The position numbers and the translations under genes are program-made. Of a stretch of 13,003 nucleotides of DNA, positions 1 through 6,140 are shown one piece after another. A model generated the notes under the pieces. The model was not told the origin of the DNA and did not search any database. It worked only from the letters and a program-made list of their open reading frames with translations. Numbering within the stretch: position 1 is the first letter of the stretch; each line of letters opens with the position of its first letter. The DNA is from Clostridia bacterium. Its GTDB lineage: Bacteria; Bacillota; Clostridia; RUG12999. The stretch spans positions 1 to 13,003 of the forward strand of contig JAFVVU010000212.1 in NCBI GenBank assembly GCA_017502065.1, written 5' to 3'.

Positions 1-837
1 CCCGTCAGGTTTACGGAACATATAACCGTTTGCAAGTCCCAGCATTGCCCTTATGAACGTATAGTTTTCATATTCCGCCGGTTCATTTTTCGGACCTCCC
101 TGCAGCTTTTCTTTAACAACCTTTGCTTTCAGAAAAGCTTTATCACTGCCGGTATCTTCAGGCAAAAACTCCCTTACGGCATACCCTTTTATATATCTTT
201 CAGGGAAAAGATATTCACCTCGGTCTTTGTTATATGAGGTCCTATTGATACCGTTTTTCATAATCGTATACAAGACAAACATATGATTGAGTTTTTGCAG
301 CATTGTTTCCGTTTCGTCCGTATCAGCATAAAGAAACGTGCCGTATGCGTGCTTGATTTCCGAATGCACTTCTCCGGCTGTTGTTCCTTTAAGAAGAAAT
401 CCGCCAAAGCCCTTTGACTGTCGCGCACCGAAAACATTAAGAATAAAAAACTTTCTCAGATTTTTATGTATATATGCCGCAAGATCCTCTTTATGACATA
501 TAATATCAAGCTGGCAATCAAAGAATACAATTCTTTTATCTTCTTCGTCCGCTTTGCTGGCAAAATAGTTTTTTATTTTCTTTATGTCAATCCAGTCCTT
601 TGATGCCGTTCTCCTTATCTGCATCTGATAATCAAGCGAGGTTGCTCCCTTCATGGTGCGCCATTCTTCAGGAACGGCATCTCCTTTTTCCTCAACGGAT
701 TGTATAATAAACCTGTCAAGCTTGGGTTTTACCTCGCTTGCGCGAAGTGTTGCATCCTTCATTCTCCACTGAAAATGTATAAGCGGTGTCTGTGCAATAA
801 GAGTATATGAATGTATGAAACTGTATTTACTTTCCAT
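1..837 (-). CDS. CRISPR-associated RAMP protein, Cmr1-like, partial (C-terminus outside window)
   Basis: Open from an ATG at 837 to the window edge, giving 279 residues with no stop; I translated it by hand. RAMP proteins carry a ferredoxin-like RNA-binding fold and build the backbone of CRISPR effector complexes. Visible features are an N-terminal beta strand ending in TPLIHFQ (17-23), a conserved-looking block ATLRASEVKPKLDRF (29-43), and a RAMP-type glycine-rich loop FGARQSKGFGGF (136-147). Strand, then LR-containing block, then arginine/glycine loop resembles Cmr1, and type III-B loci often place cmr1 straight after cas6, as here. However, the usual Cmr1 block following the LR (K/RG..RFWWR) is replaced by KPKLDRF, so the subtype is not settled. 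The start overlaps the cas6 stop by 11 bases, which suggests translational coupling. RAMP membership is likely; Cmr1 identity is inference. Confidence 0.7.
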   Translation of the reverse strand, partial: MESKYSFIHSYTLIAQTPLIHFQWRMKDATLRASEVKPKLDRFIIQSVEEKGDAVPEEWRTMKGATSLDYQMQIRRTASKDWIDIKKIKNYFASKADEEDKRIVFFDCQLDIICHKEDLAAYIHKNLRKFFILNVFGARQSKGFGGFLLKGTTAGEVHSEIKHAYGTFLYADTDETETMLQKLNHMFVLYTIMKNGINRTSYNKDRGEYLFPERYIKGYAVREFLPEDTGSDKAFLKAKVVKEKLQGGPKNEPAEYENYTFIRAMLGLANGYMFRKPDG

Positions 838-1558
838 AAATATTCTCCTTAACTGTACCGAACCCCATTGAATTTTTGCCGCCAAGTCCCGTATAATATA
901 TAAATTCAAGCACTTCGGGCGGTGCAATTACCATGCACTGTCCGTAATATCCCGTTATAAATGATTTTTTGTATCTTGTGACGCATTTGTCCCTTGCGCC
1001 GATGCGAAGCGGCAGAACTGCAACCTCGCCCTCAGGGTTTTTGCCGTAAAAGGAAGTATATTTTCTTATTACATTATCACGGATTCCTTTGGCAAACTCC
1101 TCATCCGCAGGCGAAAAATATCTTGAAAATCCGTTTCTGTCCGTTACATAATGAATAAGCGGTGTGTCCATTTCAAAAACGACTTTTCCGGAATCAAATT
1201 TCCGCTTTGATATCTGATATGAATCAACACGGCATTTTTGTCCGTTTACCGAAATTTCTTTATTTTCAAGGCCCTTTTCTATTGCATCAATAATGCGGTC
1301 ATCTGCCGAGCGGATTTCCCACGTTGCCGGAGCTGAAAGCATCAGCGCACCGTCATAAAAACGATATTTCCCGTGCAAATCCGTAAAACAAAAGAATTTA
1401 AACTGTTTTTCCTTGCCGGGTTGTTTATTATGAATTTCATCGGCGAGCGCCTTATCGGCACTCATCAGGTTATATACAATACCCTGCAGTATTTCAAAAT
1501 GGGCAAGCGGCAGAAAAATCTCGCCGTCCGCCATTAGAGTAAGCTTAATTGATTTCAT
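827..1558 (-). CDS. cas6: CRISPR endoribonuclease Cas6
   Basis: Cas6 cuts the CRISPR precursor RNA inside each repeat, metal-independently, to make crRNAs for type I and type III effectors. The 243-residue length is normal. The protein starts with the Cas6 pattern LPLAHFEILQGIVYNLM (16-32), followed by H43 at the position of the family's usual general-acid histidine, then FKFFCFTDLHGKYRF (53-67), which is typical of the first ferredoxin-like domain. It ends with the diagnostic glycine-rich loop GLGGKNSMGFGTV (224-236). The start is fixed by AAGGAG just upstream of the ATG. It lies 20 bases downstream of the AraC gene's stop and overlaps the following RAMP gene. No CRISPR array is visible in the window, so its substrate repeat is unknown. 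Family assignment is firm; H43 as catalytic residue is inferred from position only. Confidence 0.93.
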   Translation of the reverse strand: MKSIKLTLMADGEIFLPLAHFEILQGIVYNLMSADKALADEIHNKQPGKEKQFKFFCFTDLHGKYRFYDGALMLSAPATWEIRSADDRIIDAIEKGLENKEISVNGQKCRVDSYQISKRKFDSGKVVFEMDTPLIHYVTDRNGFSRYFSPADEEFAKGIRDNVIRKYTSFYGKNPEGEVAVLPLRIGARDKCVTRYKKSFITGYYGQCMVIAPPEVLEFIYYTGLGGKNSMGFGTVKENIYGK

Positions 1559-1578
1559 ATTTTCTCCTTACCATAATA

Positions 1579-2334
1579 TCATTTGTATGATTTTGCATAT
1601 TCTCCGGGGGCTGTCCCAACAACGCGCCGGAATTCATACGAAAAATAGCTCAGGCTTTCAAATCCGCATTTTTCGGCAACAGTACCCACCGAATAATATC
1701 CCGTTTTCAAAAGCAGCTTTGCACTTTCAATCCTTTTATTTTTGATGTATGCTGCAGGCGAGGCTCCAAACGCTTTTTTGAATTCCTTGCGCAGATAAAC
1801 GTCGCTTACACCCGCATTCTCAGCCACCGCCGATACACTAAGTGCGCCCGACGAAAGATTTTTATGGATATATTCCTTTGCTTTTATCATACGAAGTGAT
1901 GCTGTTTCCTGACCGGAAACCATGTTCTGATTAAGCTTTTCAAGAGTTTCATAAAACAAAGAAAATGTGGTATATCTGTGAAGCCCCTTTTGTTTGTAAA
2001 GCGCGGCAAAAAGTGCATATAATTCAATTTCTCTTTCGGGTTTGAACACAAATGCCCGTGCACCCGGAATTTCCTCGGCAAGCTTAAAATGCACCACAAG
2101 GATTTTGCTGTTTTCATGAATTTTTGTGTGATAGCTTACACCTTGCGGAACATATGTTATACTGCCCGCCGTTGACATTAAATTTTCCGTTTCAGTTTTT
2201 ACCTGTACTTTTCCGGAAATGCGAAAAGACAGCGCATGAAACGGTCGTCCGGGCACAAAAACCTCTTCCGTTTTTTGAAAATCAACTTCATAAACTTCTA
2301 TATCTGTAACTGTCATTTTATTCGAAAAAAACAT
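1579..2334 (-). CDS. AraC/XylS-family transcriptional regulator
   Basis: A 251-residue cytoplasmic DNA-binding regulator. Residues 1-100 have the pattern of an AraC-type cupin sensor, including RPFHALSFRISG (30-41) and the GSITYVPQGVSYHT stretch (57-70). Residues 148-251 are a complete AraC DNA-binding domain with two helix-turn-helices: LSVSAVAENAGVSDVYLRKEF (near 165-185) and VGTVAEKCGFESLSYFSYEFRR (near 216-237), ending in the typical G..P.EY motif. The ligand cannot be read from sequence. It is transcribed divergently from the 4Fe-4S gene pair, the usual arrangement for a regulator and its target. Its stop is only 20 bases before the cas6 start with no terminator, so it could also head the cas transcript. 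The first ATG is preceded by GGCGGTGATC and fits; the ATG at codon 7 is a less favoured alternative. Confidence 0.92.
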   Translation of the reverse strand: MFFSNKMTVTDIEVYEVDFQKTEEVFVPGRPFHALSFRISGKVQVKTETENLMSTAGSITYVPQGVSYHTKIHENSKILVVHFKLAEEIPGARAFVFKPEREIELYALFAALYKQKGLHRYTTFSLFYETLEKLNQNMVSGQETASLRMIKAKEYIHKNLSSGALSVSAVAENAGVSDVYLRKEFKKAFGASPAAYIKNKRIESAKLLLKTGYYSVGTVAEKCGFESLSYFSYEFRRVVGTAPGEYAKSYK

Positions 2335-2355
2335 CTGATCACCGCCTTTTTTACT

Positions 2356-2384
2356 ATAATACCATAAATTTACAAAAATTGCAA
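2356..2384 (-). promoter_or_regulatory. Sigma-A-type promoter for the AraC gene
   Basis: On the minus strand there is a -35 TTGCAA (2379-2384), a 17-base spacer and a -10 TATTAT (2356-2361), placed about 22 bases before the AraC start codon. Box match and spacing are good. If there is no terminator after araC, it may also drive cas6 and the RAMP gene. Confidence 0.65.
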
Positions 2385-2386
2385 GC

Positions 2387-2415
2387 TTTCGTTTTTCTAA
2401 ACTTTTTTCGTTTTT
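2387..2415. promoter_or_regulatory. Direct repeat TTTCGTTTTT x2, candidate AraC operator
   Basis: The ten-mer TTTCGTTTTT occurs exactly at 2387-2396 and again at 2406-2415, offset by 19 bases, or roughly two helical turns. It sits between the two divergent promoters. The distal copy ends five bases before the plus-strand -35 box, where an AraC-type activator would contact polymerase; the other copy abuts the araC -35 box. T-rich sequence makes chance repeats easier, so this remains a candidate. Confidence 0.4.
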
Positions 2416-2420
2416 TGTGA

Positions 2421-2449
2421 TTGCACACTCTCGTCCATCGTGTTATACT
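2421..2449 (+). promoter_or_regulatory. Sigma-A-type promoter for the 4Fe-4S gene pair
   Basis: A -35 TTGCAC (2421-2426), a 17-base spacer and a -10 TATACT (2444-2449) lie 32 bases before the start codon at 2482. A strong ribosome binding site, AAGGAAGGAAG, follows. The boxes are good but not perfect, which fits an activated promoter. Confidence 0.65.
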
Positions 2450-2481
2450 GAAATCATAATATATAAGGAAGGAAGATTTGT

Positions 2482-3402
2482 ATGGAAAATCTTGCAAAAA
2501 TTATAGAAGCTGCCGCAAAACGCGAAGGCATTGACCTTATCGGATTTGCTCCGAAAGAAAGATTTGCCAAAGTTAAACCCGAGCACAACCCGTTTTCAAT
2601 TTTCCCGGAAGGCGAAACTGTTATTATGCTCGGCAAGCGCATCTGCCGCGGCTCTCTCCGTGGAGTTGAAGAAGGTACAAACTTTGGCGATTATGCACTT
2701 TTCGGCAAAAACTGGCTTGAAGATGAATTTTTATCTCTTGCCTGCTATAACCTGACAAATGTTCTTGAAGACAACGGCTACGAAGCTGTTCCGCTTTTCC
2801 CGAACCCGTCCGAAATTGCTCCGTCGGGTATTTCCGTAGGCGACGGCAGACCTGCTCCCAACGTGTTCCCCGACTTTACATATGCCGCAGTTGCTGCCGG
2901 TGTTTGTGAAATTTCTTACAGCGGACTTCTGTTCTCCGAAAAATTCGGTTCACGCCAGAGATTCCACATGATTATTACTGATGCGGTGCTCCCTGCAACA
3001 CCGATTATGACAAAAAGCGTATGTACAAAATGCAAAAAATGTGCCGATGCCTGTCCTCTTGGCGCAATAAGCAAAACCGAAACCCGCGAAATTGAAATCT
3101 GCGGCAAAAAAATGGAAATTGCCGTTGTTGATTATGAAAAATGTAAAGCTTGCAAAAACGGCGCAATTCCCAACCGTTTTACAGATGCAGGCTGTCCCGA
3201 CCGAGTAGCTGCACTGTGTAACCGCACATGTATGTGCAATCTTGAAGAATCGGACATTCTTGAAAATAAATTTGAAAACCCGTTCCGCACAAGTGCGCCG
3301 TGGGCTATCGGCACAAACGGTATGCCGTATGAACGCGATACCGAAACCGCAAATGTTCTGGGAGGAGAGTTTTCTTCCGACGGAAAGCGAGGCCATAAAT
3401 AA
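2482..3402 (+). CDS. QueG/reductive-dehalogenase-like double 4Fe-4S protein (paralog 1)
   Basis: A 306-residue protein with no signal peptide. The N-terminal part (1-175) resembles the catalytic region of epoxyqueuosine-reductase-like proteins, with a conserved CRGSLRGVEEGTN stretch (55-67) and SEKFGSRQRFHMIITDA (152-168). A classical 4Fe-4S motif follows: C181, C184, C187 and C191-P. A second cysteine group (C221, C224, C238, C246, C250, C252) can supply another cluster; C250 and C252 lie in CNRTCMC. A C-terminal ENKFENPF (261-268) is shared with the next gene. It is about 70 residues shorter than QueG and shows no HEAT-repeat tail. I infer a redox enzyme or electron carrier for an unknown substrate; corrinoid binding cannot be judged by eye. 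Its stop codon overlaps the next start by one base (TAATG). Family resemblance is good; function is unknown. Confidence 0.75.
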   Translation: MENLAKIIEAAAKREGIDLIGFAPKERFAKVKPEHNPFSIFPEGETVIMLGKRICRGSLRGVEEGTNFGDYALFGKNWLEDEFLSLACYNLTNVLEDNGYEAVPLFPNPSEIAPSGISVGDGRPAPNVFPDFTYAAVAAGVCEISYSGLLFSEKFGSRQRFHMIITDAVLPATPIMTKSVCTKCKKCADACPLGAISKTETREIEICGKKMEIAVVDYEKCKACKNGAIPNRFTDAGCPDRVAALCNRTCMCNLEESDILENKFENPFRTSAPWAIGTNGMPYERDTETANVLGGEFSSDGKRGHK

Positions 3403-4517
3403 TGAAGCTGACCAGCCAGATGATTAAAGATAAGGCGAAAGAGCTTGGGATTGACTGTATTGCCATTGGTAATATAGAGCGTTTTGAAAGCGCGCCGACT
3501 CTTATGTCGCCGAAAACATATTTCCCGGGCGCAAAATCGGTAATTGCCCTTGCAATGCGTATTCCGCGCGGAACTTACCGTGGAATTGAAGAGGGTACTC
3601 ACTGGCATAACTATACGTTTTATTCGTATAATAAGCTCAATTCGTTTTTCCGCCCGATAAAATCGTACAATTTAGCATGTTTTATTGAAGACCACGGTTA
3701 TGAAGCCGTTGCACATTATCCTGCAGTACCCGAAGGTAACGGCGTAACAAGAGAGCCTGTTGCCGAAGGCAAAGTTCCAGCCGATGTAGTCTGCAGTGTG
3801 CGTCTTATTGCCGCAGGTGCAGGACTTGGTGAAATCGGCTTTTCCAAGGTATTTTTAACAAAGAAATTCGGACCTCGTGTTCGACTCGGACTTATTTTTA
3901 CCGATGCGGAGCTTGAGCCCGATCCGATTCTGGAAACAGGCGATATTTGCATTCATTGCGGCGCCTGCCAGAGAGAATGTCCCGGAAATGCGGTGCCGTC
4001 CGTTAAAGATATTACAAAACGTATCGAGGTAGATTTCGGCGAGAAAAAAGTATGGTACGGAGATGTGCAGATGGGACGTTGTACCCTTTCACATCACGGA
4101 TTTAATAACGAATGTTCGCCGTTCCATAAAAAAGAATTCCCGAATATGGCGTTCGATGTCCGCAGCAGCGATATGACGGAGGAGGAAGCATATATTTTAT
4201 GCTATGCTCTTGCCGGTGCAAAATGGGGACGAAAACCCGACACCAACTCCGTTATGCAGTATTATGACTATATTCTTAAACATACCGGATATTTTGCAAT
4301 ATGCGGCGCAAGAGGATGTATCCGCGCGTGTATGAACGCACTTGAAAAAGCGGACAGAATTGAAAATAAGTTCCATAATCCGTTTTATAAGAAAAAAAGC
4401 TGGCTGCTTCCGAATAAGCCGGTGGAAATTTCAAAAGGGGTTAACCCGTTCCGCGAAAAATATCTGGACGAAAAATATCCCGGTATCCGTAAAAACGAAT
4501 ACGAAAAGAAAGACTAA
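3402..4517 (+). CDS. QueG/reductive-dehalogenase-like 4Fe-4S protein (paralog 2)
   Basis: A 371-residue paralog of the preceding gene. Shared landmarks are an N-terminal GID.I.....ERF, PRGTYRGIEEGTH (55-67 against 55-67), TKKFGPRVRLGLIFTDA (153-169 against 152-168), one complete 4Fe-4S motif (C183, C186, C189, C193-P), and the terminal ENKFHNPF (321-328). It differs in the second cluster. A roughly 65-residue insertion (near 235-300) separates C227/C238 from CGARGCIRACM (C301, C306, C310), so the ligands are rearranged. Histidines cluster at H230, H231 and H242. The one-base overlap (TAATG) implies translational coupling and probably a heteromeric or sequential partnership with paralog 1. A terminator follows within four bases of the stop. 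The protein is soluble, and its substrate is unknown. Confidence 0.75.
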   Translation: MKLTSQMIKDKAKELGIDCIAIGNIERFESAPTLMSPKTYFPGAKSVIALAMRIPRGTYRGIEEGTHWHNYTFYSYNKLNSFFRPIKSYNLACFIEDHGYEAVAHYPAVPEGNGVTREPVAEGKVPADVVCSVRLIAAGAGLGEIGFSKVFLTKKFGPRVRLGLIFTDAELEPDPILETGDICIHCGACQRECPGNAVPSVKDITKRIEVDFGEKKVWYGDVQMGRCTLSHHGFNNECSPFHKKEFPNMAFDVRSSDMTEEEAYILCYALAGAKWGRKPDTNSVMQYYDYILKHTGYFAICGARGCIRACMNALEKADRIENKFHNPFYKKKSWLLPNKPVEISKGVNPFREKYLDEKYPGIRKNEYEKKD

Positions 4518-4520
4518 ACA

Positions 4521-4550
4521 AAAAAACCGATGCAATCGCATCGGTTTTTT
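4521..4550. terminator. Bidirectional intrinsic terminator
   Basis: A perfect 13-bp inverted repeat, including its A/T flanks, runs 4521-4533 and 4538-4550 with loop AATC. The GC core is CCGATGC / GCATCGG, giving an A-run on one side and a U-run on the other, so it works on both strands. It ends the 4Fe-4S gene pair and the convergent MATE gene, whose stop codon (4549-4551) lies in the T-run. Confidence 0.9.
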
Positions 4551-5883
4551 AATATCCGTATCTTTTTTTCTTTATTATAATAAACACCGCGCCTAAAAAC
4601 GCCGCCATAAATTCCGCAACTATGATCGATGACCATATTCCGTTTATTCCCCACCATATTGGCAGAAGAAGTATTGCCGCCACCTGAAATACAAGCGTAC
4701 GGAGAAACGAAATAAGTGCGGAGGTAAGTCCGTCACTGAGGGCGGTGAAAAATCCCGACGAGAATATTGCATATCCCATAAACAAAAACGAAAGTGCAAA
4801 TATTTTAAATCCCGATACGGTAAGCTTTGTAAGCTCAGCATCGTATCCCACGAAAAAGCTTGACATAGGCAGGGCAAAAACCTCGCCGATTATTATCATC
4901 AAAGCGCCTACAACCCCTGTTATAATAAGGCTTTTCTTCAGAAGCCCTTTCAGCTCTTTACTATTTTTTGCACCATAATTATATCCGAATACGGGCGCTA
5001 TTCCCACAGAATATCCCATAAATGCAGAGGCAAAAATCCAGCTTACATACAGCATCACGCCGTATGCCGCAACTCCGTCTTCACCTGCATATTCCATAAG
5101 CTGAAGATTGTACAGAATACCCACAAGATTCATTGATACGTTGCTCATAAACTCCGATGAACCGTTTGTGGCCGCCTTTGTAATGGCTTTTCCGTCAAAT
5201 TTTGTTTTGCCAAGTTGCAGAATACTGTCGTTTTTACGGGAAAAATAGATAATCGGCAAGATGCCGCCCACAACCTGACTTGCTGCCGTTGCAATTCCTG
5301 CGCCGAGAAGCTTGTGTTCCTGCGGAAGAAGTATTACAAGCACCGCATCAAGCACCATATTTGTAACGCCCGATGCAACTGTTACTACAAGACCGAGCTT
5401 TGGTTTTTCTGCTGTTACAAAAAAGCTCTGGAACATCAGCTGAAGCACATAAAACGGCAGTGCCGCAAGGTTTACGATTCCGTATACAACACAGTCGTCA
5501 AAAAGCTGTCCCGATGCGCCGAGCGCCTCCGAAATGGGACGGATGAATATAATGCCGAGTACGGCAAAAAGCACACCGAGCGCGAATGCAACATACACAA
5601 AAAGCGAAAAATAGCGGTTTGCTTTTTTGCTGTCGCCCTCGCCAAAGGTTTTTGCAACAATTGCAGTTCCGCCCGTTCCGAACATAAACCCAACGGTTGA
5701 CAGTATCATCAGAATCGGGAATATAAGATTTATTGCCGCAAACGCCGTTTTCCCCGCAAAATTGGATACGAAAAATCCGTCTACCACGCCGTAGACTGAT
5801 GTAAATATCATCATTGCAACCGACGGCAAAGTAAAGTGCATAAGCTTTTTATATGTAAAATGGTCCGAAAGCTGTATTTCCAT
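4549..5883 (-). CDS. MATE-family multidrug/metabolite efflux transporter
   Basis: A 444-residue polytopic membrane protein, normal for MATE exporters, which use a Na+ or H+ gradient to expel drugs or metabolites. After a short polar start (MEIQLSDHF...) come about twelve hydrophobic segments. The first has the typical MATE pattern PSVAMMIFTSVYGVVDGFF, followed by ..G..A.AAINL.FPI. The second half repeats this, with VAAYGVMLYVSWIFAS and GIAPVFGYNYGA. The protein ends in a basic IIKKKRYGY tail. I placed the start at 5883, not at the in-frame upstream ATG at 5949, because AAGGAG (5890-5895) stands six bases before it and the promoter lies between the two. It is monocistronic, convergent with the 4Fe-4S pair, and no regulator is adjacent. 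The substrate cannot be predicted. Confidence 0.92.
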   Translation of the reverse strand: MEIQLSDHFTYKKLMHFTLPSVAMMIFTSVYGVVDGFFVSNFAGKTAFAAINLIFPILMILSTVGFMFGTGGTAIVAKTFGEGDSKKANRYFSLFVYVAFALGVLFAVLGIIFIRPISEALGASGQLFDDCVVYGIVNLAALPFYVLQLMFQSFFVTAEKPKLGLVVTVASGVTNMVLDAVLVILLPQEHKLLGAGIATAASQVVGGILPIIYFSRKNDSILQLGKTKFDGKAITKAATNGSSEFMSNVSMNLVGILYNLQLMEYAGEDGVAAYGVMLYVSWIFASAFMGYSVGIAPVFGYNYGAKNSKELKGLLKKSLIITGVVGALMIIIGEVFALPMSSFFVGYDAELTKLTVSGFKIFALSFLFMGYAIFSSGFFTALSDGLTSALISFLRTLVFQVAAILLLPIWWGINGIWSSIIVAEFMAAFLGAVFIIIKKKRYGY

Positions 5884-5917
5884 TTGTTTCTCCTTATAAT
5901 TATTTTGCCAAGAAGAT

Positions 5918-5946
5918 ATTATAATATATATACCGGAATAAGTCAA
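5918..5946 (-). promoter_or_regulatory. Strong sigma-A-type promoter for the MATE gene
   Basis: On the minus strand there is a -35 TTGACT (5941-5946), a 17-base spacer and a consensus -10 TATAAT (5918-5923), ending 35 bases before the chosen start. The -35 box is inside the tail region of the upstream terminator. Its position also rules out the ATG at 5949 as the start. Confidence 0.8.
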
Positions 5947-5950
5947 CAAT

Positions 5951-5977
5951 AAAGCCGATGCTTTTGCATCGGCTTTT
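5951..5977. terminator. Intrinsic terminator between the secreted-protein unit and the MATE gene
   Basis: An inverted repeat AAAGCCGATGC (5951-5961), loop TTTT, GCATCGGCTTT (5966-5976), with A/T runs on both sides. On the minus strand it lies ten bases after the Sel1-remnant stop and ends that transcript; the U-tract there is interrupted (UUUAUUGUU). It shares the CCGATGC core with two other terminators in the window. Confidence 0.8.
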
Positions 5978-5987
5978 CATTTAATAA

Positions 5988-6140
5988 TTATTCCATGCCA
6001 TCCAGCAGTCTTTTTGCATCAGCATTTCCCTGCTCAGCGGCTTTTGCAGCTTTTTTAAAATACGGCAGTGCCAAAATGTACATTTCATCTCTGTAACATT
6101 TCTTCGCATGTTCTATTTCCACGCCTCAAATATGCCTCTA
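5988..6140 (-). pseudogene. Remnant of a Sel1-like (SLR/TPR-like) repeat protein, C-terminal end
   Basis: Minus-strand translation of this stretch gives a C-terminus reading ALPYFKKAAKAAEQGNAD and then AKRLLDGME with a stop at 5988. This is the classical second half of a Sel1 repeat (A..YFKKAA..GNADAK..L). The only ATG (6081-6083) would give 31 residues and lacks a convincing ribosome binding site. The frame stays open further up, into the 3' end of the secreted-protein gene, which is in a different frame. The rest of the Sel1 gene is absent. I infer a decayed gene tail left between the secreted-protein gene and the terminator; a very small expressed protein is less likely. Confidence 0.6.

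Noticed and set aside
2950..3608. Long minus-strand open frames opposite the 4Fe-4S genes
   Set aside because: They are antisense shadows with no ribosome binding site or recognisable domain, and the plus-strand proteins have clear motifs.
2482..4517. Calling either 4Fe-4S gene queG
   Set aside because: The lengths, missing HEAT-like tail, paralog pairing and AraC context do not fit, and the QueG catalytic residues could not be verified by eye.
5215..5700. A 161-codon plus-strand open frame inside the MATE gene
   Set aside because: Low-complexity Cys/Lys/Asn-rich translation with no domain, antisense to a clear membrane protein.
5884..5949. Upstream ATG (5949) extending the MATE protein by 22 residues
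   Set aside because: The extension covers the promoter -10 and -35, while the ATG at 5883 has a well-placed AAGGAG.
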